From VRUE01 sp963747765 (GTDB taxonomy: Bacteria; Actinomycetota; Thermoleophilia; Solirubrobacterales; 70-9): DNA of 64,000 nt. The position numbers and the translations under genes are program-made. The DNA lies in assembly GCA_963747765.1 (NCBI GenBank), contig CAVVGH010000001.1, forward strand, positions 124,001 to 188,000. The letters are read 5' to 3'. Shown piece after piece: positions 52,866-60,702 of this stretch. Below the pieces are notes generated by a model that saw only the letters and a program-made list of their open reading frames with translations, ran no database searches and had not been told where the DNA came from. Every line of letters starts with the position of its first letter. The stretch's first letter is position 1.

Positions 52866-53477
52866 TCAGGCGGGAGAGAGTCGCGCGAAGTAGGCGAACC
52901 AGTTGCCCGAATGGCTCTCGTAGGCAAGTCCCGCGGCGCCGGCCTGGCGGCGCAACGAGGCCAGCGTCGTGAAGTGCGGGTCGCCGAAGAGCTCGCCGAC
53001 GATCAGACGGCCACCTGGGTGCAGCACCCGGCGGATCTCCCGCAGCGCGGCCCCCGGATCGGGGATCTCACCGAGGACGGCAGTCAGGACGACGGCATCC
53101 ATCGAACCGTCGGGGTACGGAAGGGCGGTCGCATCCCCCTGGGTTGCGATCACGTTGTGAAGCCCGCGCTCGGCAGCGCGAGCCATCGTGTGGTCGAGGA
53201 AGTCCTCCTGGAGGTCGAAGATCTCCACCTTCCCATCGGGGCCGACCCACTCGGCGATGTCGAGGGTGTAATAGCCGGTGCCGGGGCCGATCTCCAGGAT
53301 GCGCTCGCCGGCCTCGGGACGGATGACCGAGTGAAGGCGATCGCGACCGATGATCGGGTGCGGAGCTTCGACCCAGAAGCGCTGGCCGTACGGACAGGCG
53401 GACGGGTTCCTTCGCCACCAAAGCGCGGCTCCCACCGTACCCAGGGCTGCAGCGGTAAGTAGCCGGTGGACGCGCAT
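52866..53477 (-). CDS. Class I SAM-dependent methyltransferase, membrane-anchored
   Basis: 203 residues. A hydrophobic N-terminal segment (about 6-21) precedes the methyltransferase fold. SAM motif I is ILEIGPGTGYYTL, the acidic loop is FDLQED, post-I is GDATALPYPDGSMDAVVLTAVLGEIPD, and LREIRRVLHPGGRLIVGE is motif III. The type resembles UbiE/MenG and phospholipid methyltransferases. Last gene of a four-gene unit with DUF1385, mce and a 76-residue protein. Substrate unknown. Confidence 0.85.
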   Translation of the reverse strand: MRVHRLLTAAALGTVGAALWWRRNPSACPYGQRFWVEAPHPIIGRDRLHSVIRPEAGERILEIGPGTGYYTLDIAEWVGPDGKVEIFDLQEDFLDHTMARAAERGLHNVIATQGDATALPYPDGSMDAVVLTAVLGEIPDPGAALREIRRVLHPGGRLIVGELFGDPHFTTLASLRRQAGAAGLAYESHSGNWFAYFARLSPA

Positions 53478-53479
53478 CG

Positions 53480-53710
53480 CTACGGGTTGAGCGAGAATCC
53501 GACCCGGTGCTCTCCGGAGTCGATGCGTAGAAAGGCAACCTTGCCGACGTACAGGGAAAGGAGGCCTTCTTCGGTCTTCACGTCGTGCCAGCCGCCCTTC
53601 TCCACCTGCCTGCGCAGCTCCTTCAGCTCGTCGTCGGTGAGCCGCGCGGAGACAACCTGGCCCCCCTCGAAGCCGATCTCGACCCGCTGAGCTTCGGAGC
53701 TCACCGTCAT
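53480..53710 (-). CDS. Small conserved-looking protein, unknown
   Basis: 76 residues, beta-rich with one helix (LTDDELKELRRQVEKGGW). It begins four bases inside the mce stop (ATGA) and ends two bases before the methyltransferase, so is clearly part of the operon. No motif or family recognised; the size and strand pattern suggest a small dimeric binding protein. Confidence 0.72.
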   Translation of the reverse strand: MTVSSEAQRVEIGFEGGQVVSARLTDDELKELRRQVEKGGWHDVKTEEGLLSLYVGKVAFLRIDSGEHRVGFSLNP

Positions 53711-54114
53711 CCTCCCGCCGGTTCCACGATCTCGGTCAGCACACCATCCGTGGAGCGCGGGTGGAGAAAGGCCACCCGGCTGCCCCGAATGCCGGTCCGG
53801 GCCTTGCTGTCGATCAGCTCGAGCCCCGCCGACTCGAGCCTTCGCAGGGTCGCGTCGATGTCATCCACCGCGTAGGCGACATGGTGAAGGCCCGGGCCCT
53901 TGCGAGCGAGGAACTTGCCGACCGCGGTGTCGGGCCCCAGCGGCCGCAGCAGCTCAACGTGCCCCGTGCCGACATCGAGCAACACCGCCTCGACGCCCTG
54001 CGACTCGACCGTCTCGCGATGGGCCAGCCCCATCTCGAACCGCTCGCCGTAGAGGCCGATCGCCGCGTCGAGGTCCTCCACGGCGACACCAATGTGGTCG
54101 ATCCCGCCAAACAT
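53707..54114 (-). CDS. mce: Methylmalonyl-CoA epimerase
   Basis: Interconverts (S)- and (R)-methylmalonyl-CoA, feeding the mutase encoded at 8837. 135 residues in two glyoxalase/VOC half-modules: IDHIGVAVEDLDAAIGLYGERF and LHHVAYAVDDIDATLRRLESAG. Metal ligands are the His in each first strand, Glu in HVELLRP and Glu in LTEIVEP. Start and stop overlap both neighbours (TGATG and ATGA). Length is normal for the family. Confidence 0.95.
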   Translation of the reverse strand: MFGGIDHIGVAVEDLDAAIGLYGERFEMGLAHRETVESQGVEAVLLDVGTGHVELLRPLGPDTAVGKFLARKGPGLHHVAYAVDDIDATLRRLESAGLELIDSKARTGIRGSRVAFLHPRSTDGVLTEIVEPAGG

Positions 54115-54917
54115 CAGCTGGCAGTGTATGCGCCCTCGGCGCGCAGGATCTCGGCCAGAGCCACCTCTCCGACCCGCATTTGCTCGGGCGTCGGCTCCCT
54201 TGTCGCTAGGCGGCGCTGGATCTCCCGCCCGGGAGCGTGGAAGGCCTCGGCGAGCGGCGCGCCGTGGTTGCGATCGCTCCAGGCAAAGATCTCCACCGCC
54301 AGCGAGGCACCGCCCAACCCCACGGCTGCGCGGGCAAGTGGCCCGGGCCGCTCGACGAGCCGCTCCAACAGGACCGCTCCAGCGGCTGAGAGCAGCATCA
54401 TCGGGGCGAGCAGGTTGGAGCCGCAGCGGTCGTGCTCCTTGGGCACCGTCGCCGGATCGTCGATGTCCTGCTCGTACGCCGCGATGGCCTTGTGCTCGGC
54501 CCCGTGGTACGCAGCGAGATCGCCGTTCATCAGCGCCACCAAAGCGGGTGCGACCCCAATCGCCTGGACGAGACCCTCACGCAGCGGCGAGCTCGCCATC
54601 CTCCTGCGCAGCGCAGTCGTCGCGAGCACGGTCGCCGCGGCCGCGGCGACCACGCGCCTGTCCTCGAAGGGCAGGCGAACCGCTGGGAGGCGACGGCGCG
54701 CCAGTGGCACGACGATCAGCCCCTCGGCCAGTCTCAGCGGCCCGCGCAGCCCCGGCAGGCGCGCGGCGAGGTGTGGCGCCAGCTCCGGCTTTCGCTCGGA
54801 AGCCACCTGTATCTCCCCCTGCCCGTCGCGCACAGCGGCCGCCCAGTGCGTCGGACCGTGGATGAGCAAACCGTTCTGCAGCGCCATGCCGCCAAGTCGA
54901 AGCTTCTCCGCAGTCAC
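54114..54917 (-). CDS. DUF1385 membrane protein (YqhQ-like)
   Basis: 267 residues. The family marks are GGMALQNGLLIHG at the N-terminus and NGDLAAYHGAEHKAIAAYE in the middle, with CGSN in the following loop. Three hydrophobic segments (about 88-105, 112-130, 170-190) suggest membrane embedding. The family is metal-associated by its conserved His/Glu but has no known reaction. First gene of the mce operon. Confidence 0.88.
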   Translation of the reverse strand: MTAEKLRLGGMALQNGLLIHGPTHWAAAVRDGQGEIQVASERKPELAPHLAARLPGLRGPLRLAEGLIVVPLARRRLPAVRLPFEDRRVVAAAAATVLATTALRRRMASSPLREGLVQAIGVAPALVALMNGDLAAYHGAEHKAIAAYEQDIDDPATVPKEHDRCGSNLLAPMMLLSAAGAVLLERLVERPGPLARAAVGLGGASLAVEIFAWSDRNHGAPLAEAFHAPGREIQRRLATREPTPEQMRVGEVALAEILRAEGAYTAS

Positions 54918-55147
54918 CGCACGGACCTTAGCGCTCCGCCTCTGGCGGGCCGGCGCTGCGGCGTCCCATCGTTTTCCGGCGGCCCGACGACCGCGGTGCG
55001 CGCGGTCGTCGAGTCCCCCCTGTGTCCCTGTTAATCCCGGCCGAAGGCCCCCAGTCCAGGCCTCCGGCCGGTGTATCGGCTCTCCCTGGCTCTAGCTTGG
55101 AAAGCCAACTCTGAAACACGGGGTCCCGCAGGAAGTTGCGCCTGCGA
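54918..55147 (-). ncRNA. Structured intergenic region, candidate leader or small RNA
   Basis: Between rarA and the DUF1385 operon, both minus. Predicted stems: CGCAGG/CCTGCG right after the rarA stop (55127-55132 with 55141-55146); CCGGCCG/CGGCCGG with an inner GGCC pair (55037-55071); and an 11-bp perfect stem CGACGACCGCG/CGCGGTCGTCG with a 5-nt loop (54985-55011). The first could terminate rarA. I could not match it to a known riboswitch or RNA class. Confidence 0.35.
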
Positions 55148-56476
55148 CTAATCGGCCTGAAATTTCTTTCTGAGCGCCTCCAGGCGACGCGTCAGCTCAG
55201 CCTCGAAACCGCGGTCTGTGGGCGTGAAAAAGCGCCTGTCCTCAAGCCCCGGGGGCATCATCTGCTGGCCGCTGACACCGCCCGGCTCGTCGTGCGCGTA
55301 GCGGTAGCCGTCGCCCCGGCCCAGCGATTTCGCCCCGGGATAGTGAGCGTCGCGGAGGTGGTCGGGTGGTGTCTTGGCACCGCTTCTGCGTACCTCGCCC
55401 CGCGCCGTGCCAAGCGCCTTGTAGGAAGCGTTCGACTTGGGCGCCAGGGCCAGATAGACCGTCGCCTGGGCGAGGTTGTGAGCGCACTCGGGCAACCCGA
55501 CGCGATCGACCGCCCTCGCCGCCGCGTCGGCGATCAGCAGGGCCTGCGGATCGGCGTTGCCGATGTCCTCGGAAGCGAGGATGACCATCCGGCGCGCGAT
55601 GAAGCGCGGGTCCTCGCCGCCCTCCAGCATCACCGCGAGGTAGTAGAGGGAGGCGTCCACGCTCGAGCCCCGGGTCGCCTTGATCCAGGCGGAGATGAAG
55701 TCGTAATGACGGTCGCCGGCGCGGTCGTAGTCGACCGCCTTGCGCTGCAGCGCGTCCTCGATGGCCTCCACGTCCACCGGCTCGCCGCGCGAGCGCTCGA
55801 CCGCCCGCTCCAGGGCCGCTAGCGCGACCCGAGCGTCCCCTCCAGAACGGTGCGCGAGCATCTCCAGCGCCCGGTCCGCAACCGGCGGCGGATCGGCCAG
55901 GCCACGATCGGAGTCGGCAAGCGCGCGGCGCAGGATCGTCTTCACCTGCTCCGGCCCCAGGGGATGGAGCTCGTAGACCTGGCAGCGGGAGAGGAGCGCC
56001 GAATTGACCTCGAAGTACGGATTCTCCGTGGTGGCACCGATCAGGGTCAGCAGTCCCTCCTCGACCGCCGGCAGCAGCGCGTCCTGCTGGGCCTTGTTGA
56101 AGCGATGGATCTCGTCCAAGAAGAGGATCGTCGGCCGGTCGCTGCTGCGGCGCCGCTCGCGGGCCCGCTCGATCACCGCCCGAATCTCGGCGCGGCCGGC
56201 ATTGACCGCCGACTCCTCCTCGAAAGCTCCCTCGGCGCCGCTGGCCGCGATCCGCGCCAGTGTCGTCTTCCCCGATCCGGGCGGGCCATAGAGGATCGCG
56301 CTGTGGGGCCGCCCGTCTTCGATCGCCCTGCGCAGCGCCGAACCCTCGTCCAGGACGTGCTGCTGACCGACCAGCTCGGTGAGGGCACGTGGCCGCATCC
56401 GCACGGCCAGCGGCCCGTCCCCAGCTGGCACGTCAGGCGGAGGGCCCTGCTCCGTCTCAAACAGCCGATCGCTCAT
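55148..56476 (-). CDS. rarA: Replication-associated recombination protein A
   Basis: AAA+ clamp-loader-like ATPase (RarA/MgsA/WRNIP1), 442 residues, acting at stalled forks. Walker A is GPPGSGKTT, Walker B is ILFLDEIHRF, sensor 1 is GATTENPYFEVN, and sensor 2 is in GGDARVALAALE. The C-terminal tetramerisation part has DFISAWIKATRGSSVDASLYYLA and IASEDIGNADP-like sequence (LASEDIGNADPQAL). ATG 56476 was chosen over upstream in-frame starts within repeat sequence. Confidence 0.96.
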   Translation of the reverse strand: MSDRLFETEQGPPPDVPAGDGPLAVRMRPRALTELVGQQHVLDEGSALRRAIEDGRPHSAILYGPPGSGKTTLARIAASGAEGAFEEESAVNAGRAEIRAVIERARERRRSSDRPTILFLDEIHRFNKAQQDALLPAVEEGLLTLIGATTENPYFEVNSALLSRCQVYELHPLGPEQVKTILRRALADSDRGLADPPPVADRALEMLAHRSGGDARVALAALERAVERSRGEPVDVEAIEDALQRKAVDYDRAGDRHYDFISAWIKATRGSSVDASLYYLAVMLEGGEDPRFIARRMVILASEDIGNADPQALLIADAAARAVDRVGLPECAHNLAQATVYLALAPKSNASYKALGTARGEVRRSGAKTPPDHLRDAHYPGAKSLGRGDGYRYAHDEPGGVSGQQMMPPGLEDRRFFTPTDRGFEAELTRRLEALRKKFQAD

Positions 56477-56561
56477 TGCAGCTGAGTATGAGGGTCGGGG
56501 AGGACCTTGGGCCCTCGCGTATCGGCCCTCATAAAGCCCCCGCCGCCTCGGCCTCACCAGA

Positions 56562-56663
56562 CCCTCCCATGTTTGCCCTCCTCATCCCTGGGCCTACCAG
56601 CCCCCGTCCCGTTTGCCCTCCTACTCGCAGGTGAGTCGCCGACCCTTTCGAACACCTCGTCCG
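56562..56663 (-). repeat. Family C relic, copy 4
   Basis: Two half-elements in tandem: CATGTTTGCCCTCCTCATC and CCGTTTGCCCTCCTACTC, without the partner arm of the hairpin. The outer edge GGACGAGGTGTTCGAAA (minus strand) matches copy 3. It lies between rarA and a divergent aldehyde dehydrogenase gene; the 295-bp gap holds no gene. Confidence 0.65.
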
Positions 56664-56771
56664 AAGATTCGACGGAACGATCGACGAACGCCATTTTTCG
56701 CGCCCCTGGCACCGTCTTCGCGCCCCTCGTCCGGGAAGGCGGATGTGCACCAACCGCTCTAGAATCGCCGC

Positions 56772-58367
56772 ATGGCTACTACAGCAGAGGCTCCCCCAGC
56801 CCAGTCCACCCTCGAGTCCTTCAACCCCGCCACCGGCGAGCTGGTCGGCTCGGTTGCGACGATCACGCCCGATCAGGTGCAGGGGGTCGTCGATGACGTC
56901 GCCCGCGTCCAGCCTGCCTGGGCGGAGCTGTCGTTGAAGGACCGCGCCAGCTATCTGCGCCGCGCCGCGGGTGCCCTGCTCGACGACGTCGACGAGATCG
57001 CCGAGCTGCTCGTCTCCGAGCAGGGCAAGCCGCGCGCCGAGGCATACACGATGGAGCTGCTGCCGACCATCGACGCGCTGCACTGGTGCGCAAAGGCGGG
57101 TCCAAAGATCCTCGCCGACGAGAAGGTCCGCATGTCGCAGGCGTTCCTGCTGAGCAAGAAAAGCTACTTCTCCTATGACCCGATCGGCGTGGTCGGCGTC
57201 ATCGCGCCCTGGAACTATCCGTGGTCGATCCCCTTCGGGGAGGTGGCGATCGCGTTGATGGCCGGCAACGGCGTGGTGCTGAAGCCGGCCAGCCTGACGC
57301 CGCTGCTCGGCGAGGCCATCCGCCGCATCTTCGAGAAGGGCGGTCTGCCCGAGGGCCTGGTCCGCGTCGTGCACGGCGGTGGCGCGGTGGGCGACGCGCT
57401 GGCGCGCTCCACTGTCGGCAAGGTCTTCTTCACCGGCTCGGTCGAGGTGGGCCGCAAGGTCGGCGAAGCCTGCGCGGAGCAGCTCAAGGGCTCGGTCCTC
57501 GAGCTCGGCGGCAAGGACCCGATGATCGTCTGCGCCGACGCCGACCTGGACAATGCGATCTCTGGGGCCGTCTGGGGCGGCTTCGCGAATGCCGGGCAGA
57601 CCTGCTCGGGCATCGAGCGCGTCTATGTGGTTCGCGAGATCGCGGACCGCTTCACAGAGGGTGTGCTGTCCGAGACGCAGAAGCTGCGCCTCGGCAATCC
57701 GATCGAGTGGGAGACGGAGATCGGGCCGATGACCTCCGAGGACCAGTACAAGATCGTCACCGAGCTGATCGACGACGCGGTCGCCTCCGGCGCCACGAAG
57801 CTCTGCGGCGGCCCAACCGAGGTGTCCGGCCTCTCCGGCAAGTTCGTCGCGCCCACCGTACTGACCGGGGTCACGCAGGAGATGCGGATCATGAAGGAGG
57901 AGGTCTTCGGACCGGTGCTGCCGATCGTTGTCGTGGACAGCGAGCAGGACGCGATCGAGCTCGCCAACGACTCCCAGTTCGGTCTGGGGGCGTCGGTCTG
58001 GACCAAGGACCGCCAGAAGGGCGCGCGAATCGCGCGGCGGATCGAATCCGGGATGGTGTGGGTCAACGACCACTCCTTCAGCCATGGCGCCTGCCAGTGC
58101 TCGTGGGGCGGGGTCAAGGACTCCGGCGTCGGCCGGTCGCACTCGAAATTCGGCCTGTATGAGTGCACGAACATCAAGACGAACTCCTGGGAGCCCGGCC
58201 TGGCCCGGGACTTCTGGTGGCATCCGTACGACCGCACGCTGGGCAACGCGGTGCGGGCCTCGGCGAAGCTGCTCTACGGGAAGGGAGCCACCCGCACCAA
58301 GGCACTGCGCGAGGGTGCCGGCCCGCTGCTCAAGATTGGCCGGCGCACCCTTCGCAAGCGCCGTTGA
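56772..58367 (+). CDS. Aldehyde dehydrogenase family protein
   Basis: 531 residues, about 50 longer than a standard ALDH because of a C-terminal basic extension (about 490-531, ending LKIGRRTLRKRR). APWNYPWSIPFGE, KPASLTP, FFTGSVEVGRKV, LELGGKDPMIV (Glu) and GQTCSGIERVYV (Cys) are intact, as is SWGGVKDSGVGR. The tail with LARDFWWHPYDR resembles fatty-aldehyde-type membrane-associated enzymes. It overlaps the start of the ccmA gene by TTGA, although the functions seem unrelated. Confidence 0.92.
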   Translation: MATTAEAPPAQSTLESFNPATGELVGSVATITPDQVQGVVDDVARVQPAWAELSLKDRASYLRRAAGALLDDVDEIAELLVSEQGKPRAEAYTMELLPTIDALHWCAKAGPKILADEKVRMSQAFLLSKKSYFSYDPIGVVGVIAPWNYPWSIPFGEVAIALMAGNGVVLKPASLTPLLGEAIRRIFEKGGLPEGLVRVVHGGGAVGDALARSTVGKVFFTGSVEVGRKVGEACAEQLKGSVLELGGKDPMIVCADADLDNAISGAVWGGFANAGQTCSGIERVYVVREIADRFTEGVLSETQKLRLGNPIEWETEIGPMTSEDQYKIVTELIDDAVASGATKLCGGPTEVSGLSGKFVAPTVLTGVTQEMRIMKEEVFGPVLPIVVVDSEQDAIELANDSQFGLGASVWTKDRQKGARIARRIESGMVWVNDHSFSHGACQCSWGGVKDSGVGRSHSKFGLYECTNIKTNSWEPGLARDFWWHPYDRTLGNAVRASAKLLYGKGATRTKALREGAGPLLKIGRRTLRKRR

Positions 58368-59071
58368 GCGGCGCGGCCGTCGCGGTAGCGGGACTGCGGC
58401 GCGACTTCGGCGAACGCGCCGCCCTCGACGGAATCGACCTGACGCTTGCCACGGGCGAGTCGCTGGTCGTGCTCGGGCCCAACGGGGCTGGGAAGACGAC
58501 GCTGCTGCGGGTTCTCGCGGGGCTGCTGCGGCCCAGCGCCGGCGAGGTGCGCGTGCTGGGCTGCCGGCTGCCCGTCGAGACCTGGCGGGTGCGGGGGCGG
58601 ATCGGCTTCCTCGGCCACGAACCACTGCTCTACCGGGACCTGAGTGGGCGCGAGAACCTTCGCTTCCACGCCCGCCTGCACGGGGAGCGGGGCGATGCCG
58701 CCGAGTCGCGGATCGCGGGGCTGCTGGCAGCGGTTGGGATGGAGCGGCGCGCCGATGAGCGGGTGGCCGAGCTTTCGGCCGGCATGCGCCAGCGCCTCGC
58801 CATCTGTCGCTGCGTCCTGCACGAGCCCGAGCTGCTGCTGCTCGACGAGCCCGACTCCAACCTCGACAGCGAGGGCCGCGAGCTGGCGCGGCAGCTGATC
58901 GGCGGCCGCGGCCGCACCCGCGTTCTCGTCACCCATGACCCCGAGCGCGCCCTGCCGGAGGGCGATCGCGTCCTGCTGCTCGGGCGCGACGGCACGGTCG
59001 TCCGCGACTGCCCCGCCGCGGACCTCGACCCGGCCGAGGCGCGGGCGGCAACCGTGGGGACACCCCCGTGA
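58364..59071 (+). CDS. ccmA: Heme exporter ATP-binding protein CcmA-like
   Basis: ABC ATPase of 235 residues. Walker A is GPNGAGKTT, signature LSAGMRQRLAICR, Walker B LLLLDEPDSNLD and H-loop LVTHDPERAL. A TTG start at 58364 overlaps the upstream stop; no ATG or GTG is available near the first conserved strand. Followed by ccmB (GTGA overlap) and ccmC, which identifies it as the cytochrome c maturation system I transporter ATPase. Confidence 0.9.
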   Translation: MSGAAVAVAGLRRDFGERAALDGIDLTLATGESLVVLGPNGAGKTTLLRVLAGLLRPSAGEVRVLGCRLPVETWRVRGRIGFLGHEPLLYRDLSGRENLRFHARLHGERGDAAESRIAGLLAAVGMERRADERVAELSAGMRQRLAICRCVLHEPELLLLDEPDSNLDSEGRELARQLIGGRGRTRVLVTHDPERALPEGDRVLLLGRDGTVVRDCPAADLDPAEARAATVGTPP

Positions 59072-59748
59072 CCGCGTCCCGAATCGCCTTCGCGGCGATC
59101 CTCGGCAAGGACCTGCGCGCGGAGCTGCGCACCCTGCAATCGCTCCCCGCCATGGCGCTCTTCGCGGTGACGACCTTCGTCATCTTCCGCTTCGCGCTCG
59201 ATCGCACCGACCTCTCCGGCAGCCTCGCCGCCGGCGTCCTTTGGGCAACCCTGCTGTTCGCCGCGGTGCTCGGCATCAACCGCCTCTTCGTGGCGGAGCG
59301 CGAGCAGGGCGGCTTCGACGCGATCCGCCTCGCCCCGATTGACCGCAGCGCGCTGTTCGCGGCGAAGGCGGCGGCACTCGTCGTCTACCTGCTCGCGCTG
59401 GAGCTGATCGTCGTACCTGTCTTCGCCGTCTTCTTCCTCGATTCGCCGAGCGCTCTGCCGCCGCTGGCCCCGGTTCTCGTCCTCGCCGACCTCGGCCTTG
59501 CCGCCACCGGGACGCTCGTCTCCTCGATGGCGGTCAACTCACGGGCCCGCGATCTTCTCGCCCCACTGGTCCTGCTGCCGCTGGTGGTGCCGCTGATGAT
59601 CGCGGCGAGCGGCGCCAGCGAGCCGCTGCTCGCCCTGGGCGGTCCCACCTACCACCGCTTCGGCACCTGGCTCGCGGTCCTCGGCCTATACGATTTGGTC
59701 TTCCTCCTGATCGGATACGCGGTGTTCGACTTCCTGGTGGAGGACTGA
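59068..59748 (+). CDS. ccmB: Heme exporter membrane protein CcmB
   Basis: 226 residues, six helices. FAAILGKDLRAELRTLQSLPAMALF at the N-terminus, ERQGGF-like sequence (EREQGGFDAIRLAP) in the cytoplasmic loop and LVSSMAVNSRARDLLAPLVLLPLVVPLMIA match CcmB. With CcmA and CcmC it forms the complex that loads heme on CcmE. GTG start. Confidence 0.92.
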   Translation: MTASRIAFAAILGKDLRAELRTLQSLPAMALFAVTTFVIFRFALDRTDLSGSLAAGVLWATLLFAAVLGINRLFVAEREQGGFDAIRLAPIDRSALFAAKAAALVVYLLALELIVVPVFAVFFLDSPSALPPLAPVLVLADLGLAATGTLVSSMAVNSRARDLLAPLVLLPLVVPLMIAASGASEPLLALGGPTYHRFGTWLAVLGLYDLVFLLIGYAVFDFLVED

Positions 59749-59778
59749 AGCGCGTCGCGCATTCACCGCACACAGCCC

Positions 59779-60504
59779 ATGTATGGCAAAGGCCTGAAGA
59801 CCCTCTCCGTTGCGACTGTCGCGGCACTTGCCGTGGCGCTCTCGCTGGTCTTCTTCTACGCGCCGCTCGACGCCGACCAGGGCTTCATCCAGAAGATCTT
59901 CTACCTGCACGTGCCGCTCGCGATCGTGGCGCTGCTCGGTTTCATCGCCGGCGGGTTCTTCGCGATCGCGCACCTGCGCAGCGGCGACCGGCGCTGGGAC
60001 GCAGTCTCCTACGTCTGCATCCACCTCTCGGTGATCTTCGGGGTCTGCGTGCTGATAACCGGCTCGATCTGGGCGCGGGCGTCCTGGGGACACTGGTGGG
60101 TATGGGACGAGCCGACCCTGGTCAGCTTCCTGATCGTCTTCCTGCTCTACGCCACCTATTACCCGTTCCGCTACGCGATCGAGGACCCAGAGCGCCAGGC
60201 GCGCTACGCCTCGGTCTTCGCCGTCACCGCAGGCGCCTTCGTGCCGCTCAACTTCCTCGCCGTGCGGCTCGCCCAGAGCCTCGTTCACCCGCGCGTCTTC
60301 GCCACCGCGGAAGGGGGCCTGCCCGGCTCGATGCTGATCGCCTTCCTGGCCTGCCTCCTCGCCATCGCCCTGCTCTGGGTGACCCTCGTAAAGCTCGAGC
60401 TGACCGCGAAGAGCGCCTCCGGGCAGCTGAAGCGGTTGCGGCGCGCTCTTGACATCCCCGCGCAGGGCGGCGCGTCTCGCGTTGCGCCGGAGGTGAGCGT
60501 CTAG
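59779..60504 (+). CDS. ccmC: Cytochrome c maturation protein CcmC (CcsA/ResC family)
   Basis: 241 residues, six helices. The heme-handling tryptophan motif is WGHWWVWDEP (near 108-117), flanked by His in FYLHVPLAI (near 44) and LVHPRVF (near 171), the external heme ligands in this family. FGVCVLITGSIWARASWG precedes the motif. It follows ccmB by 30 bp. CcmE, CcmF and CcmH are not in the window. Confidence 0.93.
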   Translation: MYGKGLKTLSVATVAALAVALSLVFFYAPLDADQGFIQKIFYLHVPLAIVALLGFIAGGFFAIAHLRSGDRRWDAVSYVCIHLSVIFGVCVLITGSIWARASWGHWWVWDEPTLVSFLIVFLLYATYYPFRYAIEDPERQARYASVFAVTAGAFVPLNFLAVRLAQSLVHPRVFATAEGGLPGSMLIAFLACLLAIALLWVTLVKLELTAKSASGQLKRLRRALDIPAQGGASRVAPEVSV

Positions 60505-60702
60505 ATGCCGGCGCTGCCACTCGACGAGGCAGGCAAGTACGTGGCGGGGGCCTATGTCGTCTTCCTGGTGCTGATCGTCGTCTACGTGGCGATCATGGCC
60601 GCCAAACTGCAGCGCATCGAGCGCGAGCTGCGCGAGCTGGCCGGCTTCGCCGAGCAGCGCAGCAACGAGAACCAGCAGGAGCGGGTGGTCGCGGATGTCT
60701 GA
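60505..60702 (+). CDS. CcmD-like small membrane protein
   Basis: 65 residues: a single helix (about 13-34, GAYVVFLVLIVVYVAIMAA) followed by a charged cytoplasmic tail (KLQRIERELRELAG). It follows ccmC without a gap and overlaps hemA by eight bases. Position and topology are those of CcmD, which stabilises CcmC-heme-CcmE, though sequence similarity is low as usual for CcmD. Confidence 0.75.
   Translation: MPALPLDEAGKYVAGAYVVFLVLIVVYVAIMAAKLQRIERELRELAGFAEQRSNENQQERVVADV

Noticed and set aside
54918..55147. tmRNA, RNase P RNA, SRP RNA or cobalamin riboswitch
   Set aside because: I found none of the conserved strings of these classes, such as a B12-box or a GGGGCTGA-type tmRNA start, only generic stems.
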